Below are positions 21,946 to 33,590 of a stretch of DNA of 64,000 nucleotides, one piece after another. This stretch comes from Carposina sasakii (taxonomy: Eukaryota; Arthropoda; Insecta; Lepidoptera; Carposinidae). The notes beneath the pieces are model-generated. The model was not told where the DNA came from. It was given only the letters and a program-made list of their open reading frames with translations, and did not search any database. Where the stretch lies: positions 8,494,001 to 8,558,000 of the forward strand of contig CP053160.1 of NCBI GenBank assembly GCA_014607495.2. The letters are read 5' to 3'. Each line of letters opens with the position of its first letter. Position 1 is the stretch's first letter. The position numbers and the translations under genes were made by a program.

Positions 21946-22454
21946 ATGTTGTAGACATATTCAATTTTATTATTGTTAGCATTTATCTGCCTATCTTAGG
22001 ACACAAAGATCTCCTCTAACTTCTTCCGCTTCTATCTGGACAAACTCTTAGCTAAAACGGACCAGCGGTCCTCCTGATATTGTCAGACCAACACTTTCTT
22101 TGCCTTCCCTTCTTTGGTTTTGTAAGGGTATCTGGAAATCCATTGTGCCATTTCATTTTCCTTTGTACCTGAGTTGTGAGTATTGTTATTTTTTTTAATA
22201 ACCACGCCTATGAGTTATTCTAAGGACCGGACTCTAGGTCCTGAATGATATTTTGACTCTATACTCATTTATAGAACTCAATGGCAATCAGCCAATACAT
22301 TCATACATTATAGGCTAATGAAGATCAGCATAGATGTTTTAGCATAGTGGAGGTGGTTAGATGTAAAAGTAACATGTTGATAGCTTATCGCCACACTTAA
22401 GATATGCACAGTAGGATCTGATGTAGCTGATGTATTCTAGTTAGGCCCCGAGTC

Positions 22455-23525
22455 AGACAGGAAGCGGCGTCTTCAGCGGTACGCCTCAGGTCCTTAGAAC
22501 TCTGGAAAGAGAGCGGTACGGCCCACACAACCATTTTCACGGAGGCCTACGTGGATACTCAGGGCACCCAGCGACAGGATCCCCAAAAAGTGGGTATTTG
22601 ATGAAAAATATAAAATCCAGTTGCACGAGAATGACGACTACGAAGGCTTGAACTTGAATGAACTTAGGATGTTCACGGACGGATCCAAAACAGACTCTGG
22701 GACGGGGTCAGGAGTATTCTCCGAGGACTTGCAGGTCAGAGTCGCCACACCTTTGGGATGCTACAACACGGTCTTCCAGGCCGAGTGCTTCGCGATCTCA
22801 CAGGCAGCTACAGCCATAATAGCCAGAGAGGTAACTGACCAAGGCATCACAATCCTCTCGGACAGTAAGGCAGTCCTACAGGCATTAAACAGCAACACTG
22901 TTACCTCGGGGCTTGTCTACAACTGCCACCGCCGACTAACAGAGGTATGTAGATACAACCGTCTCACACTGCAGTGGATCAAAGGCCACAGCGGCTCGAG
23001 AGGTAATGACTCTGCGAACGCGTTGGCCAGACAAAGTTCGGACCTTACAGCCATAGGTCCGGAGCCTATCATACCAGCCCCCGCAAGCATCGCTAGGACC
23101 TTGCTGAGAGCTAGGACTGGCGAACAGCACAATGTACACTGGTTCAGTCAAGAGGACTGTCGGCAAGCAAAAGAGGCCTTACCTCAAATTTGCGGCCGAC
23201 TGTCAAAGAAGGTCATGGAGCCTTCAACAAACACCTCTCCACATTAGGTGTTACAGACAGCCCGCTGTGCAGAGCCTGCATGGAGGAAGAGGAGACAGCC
23301 GCCCATCTGCTGCTGCGCTGCAGAGAAATGGCCCCATACCGGGCAAAATATCTCGGCTCTCCAGGCTCGCTTAGCGAGACTCTGGGCAACCTGAAAAGGC
23401 TGCTAGAATTTCTGGAGGAGATAGGCTGGCTCGAGTAGAGAGCACACCACCCTTACGCAAAATAGGCGCACAGACGTCGAGTTGCGGAAACAAGCCCGTT
23501 CTACCATACCATACCATACCATAGG
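22455..23525 (+). pseudogene. LINE fragment: RNase H and zinc-knuckle C-terminus
   Basis: The frame from 22621 encodes an RNase H domain: FTDGSKTDSGTGSGVF (first Asp), FQAECFAISQA (Glu), ILSDSKAVLQAL (Asp), WIKGHSGSRGNDSANALA (His/Asp). Near 23190-23200 the frame shifts, and a second frame (to 23438) continues with CRACMEEEETAAHLLLRC, the terminal zinc-binding motif, and a C-terminal helix. This order is typical of R1/I-type LINEs. The 3' end carries (CCATA)n at about 23503-23522 rather than poly(A). The frameshift and missing 5' part make it dead. Confidence 0.75.
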
Positions 23526-25445
23526 CCCCGAGTCAGCACAGGATTAAAATACTTAAGAATCACAATCAATGACCCTAGGTACTATTTCTGGATCTATTCT
23601 CAAGAAGAAAAAATCAGTTGGGAATAAATTTTTTGAAAGTTCTCGTGTTATTTTACAAAACTTTTAATTTTAAATTGTGTCAAGAAAATCCTTTCCTTAG
23701 AGAGTAAGTATATTCTTTGTTTAAAATAAAAAGTAAACAAGGCCGACCGTAAATCTACAGTTGTCAAAGTCACTGTCAACGTATCGAACGTCAACCTTTT
23801 TTGAGTAAAAAACCGTGATAACTAGACGAACTAGACATTTAAAACAAAACAAATGATGTAAAAAATTTAATAAAACCACTTAAAATATTGCAATAAATGT
23901 ATTAATAGTATCAATAATTTCATAATAATGTAATCATATTTAGTTTAATATATTGGATAAGGCTACACGTAGTTTTCAAAATTGTCTAATCAAGTAATCA
24001 CTCCTACTGACAAGAGTTTATAAGGTTGGGTACACACAAACAGGTCTAGATAATTATAGGAAATATCTAATAGCAAAATACTTAAATTTGTAAACGATTT
24101 CGAATTTGATACAATAAGTATTCTTATTCTTTATTGTACACAAAACATTACAGTACTTAGTCTTGAAAAACAAAATTACAATGCGGCTTTCTTGCAATAT
24201 TTCACATGTTCGATAATAGTTTCCAGAGGAACACCATCATGATATTTATCGTAATTGTAATTGTTTTTCGTCATAGCCGTTTATAATTGTATTTTATCTT
24301 TTGATGCTAGCTGCTTACCGTGGAAAATGTAAATTCACGTAAATCTAAATCTACAAATTAGATTATACAAAGTTGAAAATGCTGGAATCTAGAAAAGAAC
24401 TAAGCAGGAAATACTTAATAAAAATAAATACCAATACAAATAGGATTATTATTATTAAAAGCCGATTTTTTCAGCTTAAGTTTTATTTAAGTAACGTTGT
24501 TCGAGATTCTTCCTCATAACAATGATGCTGATTATTCAAAATTTGTATCTAAAATTCTGTAAATTACTAACTATCTAATACGTTTCCTACTTAGCTGTGA
24601 AAAGGTTTCCACTTTTGAAATGAAAACATATTTTTATGAACTTAAAATTAGCGGTCTTCTATTTTTAAATAATAGTAATTCAATGGACATTGCGTAATAG
24701 ATTTTGCAGAAATAGGTACTACCATTACTTGATTTAATTTTAGAGTATCAATAGATTTTTCATTTTAAACCAATCAAACCAATATACATTTACGTGGAAT
24801 GTGTGTAGAATTTGACAAAATCCTTATAATTGTCTCATCAACAACATATTTGTACTTTATTATATCATAATTAGATCAAATATTTCATAATTAGTATGTA
24901 CCTATTAATGATTATAAACTACCTACTGTTTCAGTCTAAAATTAACTAAAACTGTTGTAATTCAGTGTATCAGCATATTGAAATAAGACTACTACCGCTA
25001 GTGGCTATTTATATCTTTAGGGTATAATGTATGATAATTAAATTATATTTATTCTTAAGTAATTTTCAGGTTCATTTTTCTTCATTGTTTATACTAATCT
25101 GTAACTGGTAAATAAAACTAACATCTTTTCATACATAGTTAAGCTATTAGAGTAGGTATAATAGTACGTATAGAATACAACAATATTTTTATCATAAATT
25201 GATTAATATTTAAAATTCATATACTCGATAAAACTTCACATTACGAGCACATAAATTATTTAATAATATAGGTAGTATAATAATAATTTTATAACTTAAA
25301 AGGATAGTATTTTGCTATGGTATAGGTAAGTGCCGGGTATAAAATTAAGATAAATCGTCTCCACTGTGAGTACCCACCTTAACATGTCATAGTAAGGTTT
25401 ACAACCGCATAGATAGTAAATAATCGTACTTTGCCATATGGCATC
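23526..25445. other. AT-rich intergenic DNA
   Basis: About 1.9 kb with no coding frame, RNA gene or obvious repeat except GTATCGAACGTCAACC near 23780, similar to 20898. It lies between the LINE fragment and the 3' end of the CCDC74-like gene, and its right part probably includes that gene's 3' UTR (an AATAAA on the minus strand lies near 25046). Confidence 0.45.
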
Positions 25446-28400
25446 TTATGTGTTATCTGTAGCATGTTTACGGTGGTGGTTACGCCGCGGGCGACATCTA
25501 GTTCCGTTGTCTGCGCCTTGAGTTGGAGCTGGAAAAAAAAAAATTGTTGTAACTTATGCTATAGCGCTGAACGTGTTCCAAGAGTCCGTTTCATAGAATA
25601 AACTCCTATGCCTGTGCCCGTAGCATGAATTTGGTGAGAGCGAGTTATCTTACATTTAAACGTCAAATTCACAGAGCTATATAATAACTAGACAGAAGAC
25701 TTAGTTCGTAATTTGCGTCTAAAAACGGAGTTGGGAATTAGAATAGACACTTCGTACTCAAGCTAAGACCGTATGAATTTGCCCTGAAAGAAGTGCTTTG
25801 CAATCTCTTTTTACACGTAAAGTAAAAGTACATACACTTACATGTCTAATCATTACATAGCTCTGTAAATTTTTCGCGTAAATGTGAGCCATCTCGCTCT
25901 CACCATGTTCATGCCATGGGCGCAGATTTCCAAACAAAAATTTTTGTATGCAGTGACACAAACAATGTAGTCAGTGATGGACATAGTAACTAGTGTACTG
26001 CCATCATCTAAAGAAACTATTCGGTAAAACGCACTCTACAAATCACGCCTAACGGTTTTTTACACACCGACAAACAGCCAATTTAGATTTGGATCATGGA
26101 GGTAATAAAAAGATTTGGATAATATTTTTAAGGAAATATATCAGACATACAGTGCAGTAAGTTAAGTCAGCGCCACGTAGAGATAGTTTTGTATGCAGCA
26201 AGTACCTCAACGAGCTAATAGGTAACTAGCGCCACCGCACTGTTCAAAGGAACTTGTAGCTACTCCGCGCATGTTAGAACTGTGCGTCGGCAGCTACATA
26301 CACGTGCGAGCAAGATAACAATATCAACCATCTCCTTCGTACCCATCGCAACGTAGCTACAAACTATTTGGTAAAACGTGTTTCACTTTACCTCTCCTTG
26401 AAGTATGTCTGGTACCCACCGTAATTAGCTACTATTTAAATACTAATAACCATCTTATATAAGCCTAATTAATTAGGTATTTGCATTTTGACAATACTAG
26501 TTATCCCCTTGGCCAAATGCCAAATTGAATAAAATAAAATTTGTTATGGTCTTAAGCGTGTGTTAAAAGTAATAGGTTTAGTAATGGATGTTAACTTTTT
26601 CAAGGAGAAAAAATAATCATGCTTGTTAGTTAGTTAAGTTGAAACCACACTCAAGTTAGAAAATTATTTATAGTAAAATATTGGAATCTCACCATTAATA
26701 TGTGGCAACATTTTTGTTATCACTACTTTTATTTCTGGGTACGCAGAAATTGATTTGATTAAATTAGAGTCGTTTGTGGAATATTTACTATCTGAAAAAT
26801 TCAATTACATATGTATTATGCTAAAAAATTATTAAATCCAAGAAGAAATCCAAATGTAACGTGCGATATTGAAATAAATCGTGAGAACCGGAAATAGAAA
26901 ATAACGCGCGCTGTGGAATAAAAATTCGAAATTCAGTACAACTCGATCGAAAAAAACATGTGCAACGTTTTAGAGGTAGGTACCTACGTCAAAACAAACA
27001 GTCAACCAATTTTATTGTCACACTTTGTGTTTGATTTTTTTTTGTAGTATATATGTAGGCAGAGAATTACTATTATCATAAATCTTTTTCTTTCTATTTT
27101 TTATATAAACATAATACGAACTTACTTATTGCTTCGCCGTCTGGGCTCTGGATATTAACGGTTTCGCTACTACTTGTTGCTTGCGCTTTTTTATTCTTGA
27201 GTTCGTGTCCATTCGCTCTCGGCCGTGTATGCGCTGGAAACGAATGAATAATTCAGATGAATATGCTTAAAAAATTGGAACGACAATATGTAGGAAAACC
27301 ATGATTGTCTAACTTGTAAGTATTAATTCTTTCGAAATCACCTACATCGGTGGTCAATTGCATCAGTAAGTGCACAGATTTATTAAAAATAATCTAGTAA
27401 AATAATAGGTATCAATATTATTGATAATAATATACTTACGGTTAGCATAGACAGTAGAACGTTGGATTTGTTGTCCAGTTAACTCAGGCAGTGTTAGCGG
27501 TCTTCGGGGATTCCTGCTTCTATTTCCAGCCATACTATATTCTCCACAATTATGAAGATTTCTATAAAATATAGATTATATCCGTTAAAATAAATGTAAG
27601 ATTTAGATATATGTATTAAATGTGTCTTAAGTATTGTTGTATTAATCATTCAAAAATAATTTATACTCACTCTCGCATTGGTTCTCTCCAAAATTCAGGT
27701 GTATGTACGGGCGGAAAATGATAGTTATTCTGAAATCCATAGGCATCCATTCCAGTTGCTCGAAGACTAGCGTGTAAGGAATTCTTCATACACTGCAACT
27801 GTTCCAACGATATAATAATAATATTTTCATTAAAAGCTAAAAATCAAGCCATGCTACGATCTCAAATAAACTTGTTTTTAAACTTAATTACGACTCTACT
27901 AGGTACCTACATCATAGCAATACCACATTTTAGCCAAGAAGTCAAAGCGAGACTTTTATAACAGCCATTGTTAGTAGTAAGTACGTCGAGTAGGTAATTT
28001 ATAGGTAATTGCTCACAAGACTATGGAAATGTCAGTTCTATAAAAATGTTGTATCCCCCTCAATTGACATTTCAGCATTAACTACTTTAGGTGTTCTTTA
28101 ATAATGACATGAACCGTTATTTAATAGTTTTAAATCTCGCATAAATTATTATATTGCTTTAATAGATGCTGTAATCTCAACACTACTGAATTTGACATGT
28201 CCATAGACTGAAACGTCATCGTTCACTTCAGCAGCGGAATGATAGTGTTCTCGCTGACGTACGTGAGCGTGGCTCGCGGCTTGGGAGTCGAACAAGAGGT
28301 TAGTGACGGCGCCGCCGGCCGCCGCCGCCAGTACCTCTCTGCGCTGTCGCTCGGCGTCGCCACGCAGGCGTCGCACAAGCCGCTCCGCTTCCCCAAGCCG

Positions 28401-30632
28401 GGCACGCAGCTCTGCTCTTGTCTCGTTAGAGGCATCCTCTGCCTCGGTTGCTCGGCAACTCGAGCATTTGTTTAATGAAAGTTCACGCAGTCGTCTAAAA
28501 TAAAAACCTATATTAATTATATATAGGGATTCAGCTTTGTTTGCCGAGATTTGGCTAGTGTATAGCTATCGGGATGAAGAATAACGTTGCCAATATGTAA
28601 TTTAGAAAAGAGATTGTAAAATTCGTCATCCGAGTAATTGACCCGGTGGCTTAGTGGTTATAGCGGCTCGCACGGTTTGCAGTGGTCGTGGGTTCGATTC
28701 CCACTCGGGTGAAGAATTTTTTCCATTTTCTTTATTAATAATTTTATAATTATATTTAATAAAGTATCTACAATAAAATTTAATTACAGTCATCTTATAT
28801 AATGATTTGCTCATTTCACGTGGTTTGTTTCTTAGAGTTTTCCAACCTCACTATTATTTATTATATTTACTTAAACATATTACACACTATTATAATATTA
28901 TGTTCATTTAGGGTCACTTTTATGTGGCAGTAGCCTTTTGGCAGGTCCTGGGGGAGGCCTACGTCCAGCAGTGGACTGCAATAGGCTGAAGAAGAAGAAG
29001 AAGGGTCACTTACTCAGCTTGCGTGTCGAGAAGGGCTTGGAGTTGTAGTGCTCTGGCTTCTGCAGAACGAGCTTCCCCTCTTGCAGCTGCCGCTTCTCGT
29101 TCCAGTCGAGCTACTTCGAGTTTTAATTTCGTTTCCTGAAATTTATAATTGAAAACACATAAGCTATTTCTGATGAAAAGTCCATAACAATAGTAATCAT
29201 TTAAAAATATTGAGCAAATAGGTACCTCGGCTTTTTCAGTATTTTCATCAGTACTTGGAGACGATTTGGTCGGTGTCGATTCTTTCGAAAATATCAGTTG
29301 AAATTGCAAATCTGAAATTTAAAAATACTTAAAATAATTACTAACTATTTAAGGTAGCACAAACTATTAAATTCTATCAGGTTTATTGATTTCAGCAGTA
29401 AACCGCATGTTTCAGTCACAATTAAATCGACCCGGAAAAAAAAATGGGGTTTAATATAAAACATATTATCTTTCTTCTATATCTATATACATATAATAAA
29501 ATTGTAATGGATCGATGTTTATGCACGCTAATCTCATAAACGGCTGGACCGATTTCATTGCAGTTTTCAGGAATATATTTTGACAGGTCCCACATAACAT
29601 ATAGGCTACTTCTTATCCCGGGAAAATGTTTTTATCCCGAGTAATTTCGACATTTTGTTTTTTCTGCAGTCCACGCGAACGGAGTCGCGGGCGTCCACTA
29701 TAAGTAGGTAATATGAAAAAACGAATGATTGAAAATTAGAATTATTTTTACTACTCTGCCTGTACTTAAGTAAGTATTAAAGCCTTATTATTGGCTTTGT
29801 TGTGGAATGAATCAGAACATTACCCTTAGTGCTATTGTTAGGCTTCATTGGTCTCACTCAAGATGACTCGTATTGTGTAATTCTAAATTGTGTCTGTTTA
29901 TTTTATGCTAATACCGATCTTGATTGGTTAATGGTATCACGTAGTTAATAAATAAAAACCGAAAAATTTAGAACCACTTAAATTTATTAGAGACAGCCAA
30001 AAATTAAGTCTACCAATTGTAAGTTATCCCTAAGAATCACAAATAATCAACAACAATTTTATAATAAAAGAAAAAAAAAACATTATTTAGGTTTACCTCG
30101 ATTCCTCTCTCTTAGAGCTTCAATTTCAGCGTGAAGGCCACCTAGCATCAATCGATGTTGTTCTTGTAGAAATCGCACACTATGCTCCAGATGGGCTATT
30201 CTGGCTGCAGCATCAGTATTTCCAATTAGGAAACCGGTCCCATTAGAATCCGGTGGCGATTTTTTCACCTGTAATGTAAAGGTATAGCAAATAACTTGGT
30301 TTCATTTATTTGAAGACAACTGTTCACTTTGAAATAATGCTTATTTTCTATTCGAAAATAAGTTGACCTTTTTGGACATTAGGTGCGAAAACGCGAAGAG
30401 GTGGAAGGAGAACAAAGGATTTTCCCATAACGTCATCGTTTAAGTTAGTAAGATGAGTAGTAGGTAGGTACTTCATTGGTATTAGAACTATGGTATAAGC
30501 AGTTAAAACACCACTTAACATGTTACATACCTTACTTATGTTACGTTTCATACAGTAATTATTAACCTATCATTAACAGCTCACCTGCAGTTTCGTAAAA
30601 GGCGTAGCGGGCACAAGCACCTTTGATGCCAT
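25446..30632 (-). CDS. Coiled-coil protein, CCDC74/CCDC92-like (9 exons)
   Basis: Exons (minus): 30585-30632, 30097-30268, 29226-29311, 29014-29135, 28263-28494, 27671-27798, 27440-27561, 27126-27233, 25446-25528. All GT/AG, all phases fit, 366 residues. Residues about 40-82 (HSVRFLQEQHRLMLGGLHAEIEAL then RERNRDLQFQLIFS across the exon 2/3 junction) match the coiled coil of CCDC74/CCDC92 proteins. A second Ala/Arg/Glu-rich helix (LEVARLEREAAAARGEARSA) and a conserved-looking block YGFQNNYHFPPVHTPEFW follow. The C-terminus is basic and polar. Vertebrate relatives are of similar length; a centrosome/cilium or microtubule role is inference. The third exon is flanked by a Helitron-like fragment in its upstream intron, and tRNA-like and LINE repeats lie in intron 4. 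Confidence 0.8.
25529..27125. other. Intron 8 of the CCDC74-like gene
   Basis: AT-rich, no coding frame retained. The open frame at 25758-25961 is unsupported. Confidence 0.5.
28641..28710 (+). repeat. tRNA-like dispersed repeat (SINE head), copy 1
   Basis: An A box (TGGCTTAGTGGTTA) and a perfect B box (GGTTCGATTCC) are spaced as in tRNA. The T arm GTGGG/CCCAC is perfect and the acceptor pairs ACCCGG with TCGGGT. The anticodon arm has only a GC/GC stub, so it is not a working tRNA. The same unit plus 5' flank (AAATTCGTCATCCGA) recurs at 48218, and a T run follows the 3' end. Confidence 0.65.
28939..28996 (+). mobile_element. LINE 3' tail fragment
   Basis: GGGGGAGGCCTACGTCCAGC then AGTGGACTGCAATAGGCTGA and (AGA)n, immediately before exon 4 of the CCDC74-like gene (exon edge 29014). 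Same family as at 42386 and 59174. Confidence 0.7.
29474..29701 (+). mobile_element. Helitron-like fragment
   Basis: Starts near CTATATACATATAATAAAAT, contains CAGTTTTCAGGAATATATTT and ATCCCGGGAAAATG, and ends CACGCGAACGGAGTCGCGGG CGTCCACTAT. It lies in intron 2 of the CCDC74-like gene. Confidence 0.65.
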
Positions 30633-32562
30633 TTTTGTTACTTTTCTCCGATAATGGTGTATGTATGTAGGATTTTAGGGAGTAGTGCTCATCAGTGCAA
30701 CCTCCTTTGTTACAAACCACCTCGTTACACACGCTGCGCGACTCCAATGATAAAGATCCAACATTTGTGCACAGCAAAATAAACGACGGCCTTGCCCACA
30801 ACACGTAATAATTAAAAATAAAATTCTCAGCGCAACCAAAATAATAAACACCGGAATATTGCTTTAACAAGTATTGTATGAGGTAGATTTTACTAAATTT
30901 AAACAAGGTTATTGAACCTTGCGACCTTGAAGTCCTTGGATTGTATACAACTAATTGGAATTGACGTTTTTATGAAAGCACTTGTTTCTGTATTTTATTA
31001 ATAGTTTTCAGTAAATTCTTGTGTTTATCGCAAGCCGGACGGCTAGCTACGAGCTGAACTCCAGTTGGGATCAGGTGCAGGCGCGGGCGGAGAGGGGTGC
31101 AGTGTCTATCGATCGCGCCGCCGCACACAGGTTCCTCGTACCGCTGACTCACGGGCTTCACTGTCACTACTCAGCGATGGCTCGGCGCCAAACGTACTGA
31201 TGGCTTTACGGCAATGTCACCATTTTAAAATAATGGCCACCAATTTACATAATATTCTTTGCGTAAATGTATCATAATTTAATTGTTATATCATATTATT
31301 ATTCTATTCTTCTTTTATTATTTTTTACCCAGCAGATGTACCGACTGGCAACAACTTTTCTCATAGTGCCTAACCTAATTGCAGTTCCACCTGCTGGTTC
31401 CTAATGTTCTAAAGTCTTAATTAACAACCATGTTTAAACACTATACTTACTTACTTACGTACTTACGTGAAAAATTAAATCAAATCAAATCAATTACATA
31501 TTTATTTGCCAACTAAGGTACAGAACAGCTCAAATTAAATGGCAGGTGCAGATGTAAAGGTAATAACTAACTATTAAGTACATAATAAATATAACAAACA
31601 CGCTTTTTCGAATTTGCTGGCTAGAAAAACCTACCCTTCCCCCCACCTATTCTATACAAAAACAACATAATTTACAAGCATGACGTTTGTATTAGAATAG
31701 AAGTAGCACGCCGGCCGGTATCTTTAGTGCTGGTATCTATTTATGTGTTTTGCATGCACACACTAAGCTTCGTCCCTAAACTCTAGGATTCGATTTTTTA
31801 ATTGCCGTGGAAACTTCGAGTAATATACGGTCTTAGCTTAGTGTATAGTTTCATACATTCCCTTAATAGTTTACCAGCATCATTGTGTGCGCTTGCTTCA
31901 AATGAACCTTAACCTGGTTTCATTACACGGCAAAAGGGCTTTGACTTACATTCAGTTTTATTGAACTCATAAACCAATATTACCTGGATAAGTTGATAGC
32001 ATAGCTTTTTTGTAGGTACATACATAATTAACTGTGCATAGGTAGGTATAGGTGCATTATTATATTTTAAACTATTAAATTATTCCTCAAAATTGTATAT
32101 ATTATAACAAGTATGAAATTTTCAGTTGAAATTGGTAGATTTGTACTTGATATCACAGGGAACTTGAAAGTACACACGCGCCTAATTTATTTCGATATTT
32201 CAATAATGGTAGTAGTACCATAATCTTTATGTTTTTACCAGGCAGCGGAAAAATGTTGTAACTAGGTAAAAATATTTTATCTATAATTTATTTTACAATT
32301 TTATCGTTAAGTAGATACAATTTTATTGAGTACCTATACTCAGATTAATTGAAACGATAGAAATTAATTATAGTATCAACATGGAGGAAATATTTCCTCC
32401 ATGACTATCAATATATGTATTAAGTTCTATCTAGACCGTAGTATCAAACTAGGTATATTGACCACTGCTTCTAAAACTTCTACCAGGATAAGATAAGTTA
32501 AGCCTTTAAATCTTTTTTTCTGTAAACAGTATTGGAGAAATGATAGATATAAAATAATTTAC
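30633..32562. other. Upstream region of the CCDC74-like gene
   Basis: No coding exon recognised. The GC-richer block 31030-31200 may hold a promoter or untranslated first exon on the minus strand. TCAAATCAAATCAA near 31475 resembles a LINE tail also seen at 60165. The rest is AT-rich. Confidence 0.35.
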
Positions 32563-32729
32563 CTCATTACTTCTTGGATTATCAATTTCATTGGTGATCG
32601 TCAAGATTGCAGTCCGACTCCATTGTGGAAAATGCCGGGATTGCGTCGCCGCTGGCTGAGGTCCCACGTTGGGCGCCAAGGAACTTGTGCAAAGCATACC
32701 TTTTCCTTTTCTATGTTCAATATCTAAAA
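32563..32729 (-). CDS. Coding exon, possible alternative first exon of the CCDC74-like gene
   Basis: On the minus strand an AG acceptor (ATTATTTCAG) at 32730 opens 167 bp that stay in frame to a GT donor (GAG/GTAAAT). The ATG at 32695-32697 starts 45 codons (MLCTSSLAPNVGPQP, RHFPQWSRTAILTITNEI). It ends in phase 0, exactly like the first exon at 30585-30632, and could splice onto the exon starting at 30268. The frame is also open before the ATG (LDIEHRKGKG), so it could be an internal exon of a longer transcript. Whether it belongs to the CCDC74-like gene is inference from phase and strand. Confidence 0.45.
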
Positions 32730-33590
32730 CTGAAATAATTACAGAACATTTTATATTTATAACGATTTATTATGTTTATGAAATTATTTGATTGCTTAGT
32801 TAATGGGTAGGTAAGTAAATAAAGGTACCAAAACATAATTTAGAACTATTTGCTTAGACATAAGGAGGAAAAGAAAGTATTTAATATACGTACAAGTACT
32901 GAAATACATATGTACGTACATACATAATTAAGTTCATGGTATTAATGACAAGTAAGCTGAAAAAATTACACATATTTTTAGAGATAGGTTTTTAATTTGT
33001 CGGTAGAGTACGAGGTAACTCAATACCTAGGCACTTACAATGTAATTATTCCACATTGTACCATTAATGAATGCATTTTATTTTTACACCTTGAAGAAAA
33101 TGACAAATAACAATACATACGTGCACGAGGTAAAATCTGTGAAGTGAAGAGTATCGTAATTTTTTCAACTTTGTAGAGTTTGTTGACCTATATTAACCTT
33201 TTTGTTGTTTGATTGTGTTGCTAGGCAACACGCCGATTCACAATCAAATCAGTATTTCTTTATTTTTCAATTATGTAATAATGTGTATTAAAAAGGCATT
33301 TTAAGATTTGTTCTAAGTTAGAAAATGTCACTTATTATTTTTTATATATCATGTTTATTGTTGAAATCCATTAACAGGCGTTTAATTAATAGTTTTCCCA
33401 ATGGAGCCGTATTCCGGAAGCAGATAGATATCAGATCAAATTGTCAAAAGTCAAAATTCAAATATTGTTTGTGTTTGTTTGGTGTGTGAGTTCTGTGCGT
33501 TATATTTACAGAAATTAATTAATTTGCCTGAAAATTTGTGTACATTTCAAGTGGTTCAATATTGTTTTTTCTGTACAGTTGAAATTTGAC
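32730..33590. promoter_or_regulatory. Divergent intergenic region with candidate promoter
   Basis: Between the minus-strand exon at 32563-32729 and the plus-strand start codon at 33591. It contains the X-box-like palindrome at 33215-33231. AT-rich otherwise, with no coding frame. Transcription starts cannot be placed. Confidence 0.4.
33215..33231. promoter_or_regulatory. X-box-like palindrome GTGTTGCTAGGCAACAC
   Basis: Seven-base perfect arms around TAG. The inner 13 bases (GTTGCTAGGCAAC) fit the RFX-factor X-box consensus of two inverted GTNRCC-like half sites. RFX factors drive ciliary genes in animals. Position 360 bp upstream of the plus-strand ATG and 490 bp upstream of the minus-strand exon would allow it to serve both genes. 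Function is inferred from motif and position only. Confidence 0.5.

Noticed and set aside
22917..23166. Minus-strand ORFs opposite the RNase H domain
   Set aside because: They are antisense shadows of a clear RNase H reading frame.
28149..28262. Extension of the coiled-coil exon to the ORF stop at 28149
   Set aside because: The donor CAC/GTACGT at 28263 joins in phase with the exon at 27798; the extension has no protein-like composition.
28641..28710. A functional tRNA gene
   Set aside because: Pol III boxes and T arm are good, but the anticodon stem has two pairs and no usable anticodon, and a sister copy shares flanking sequence, so it is a repeat.
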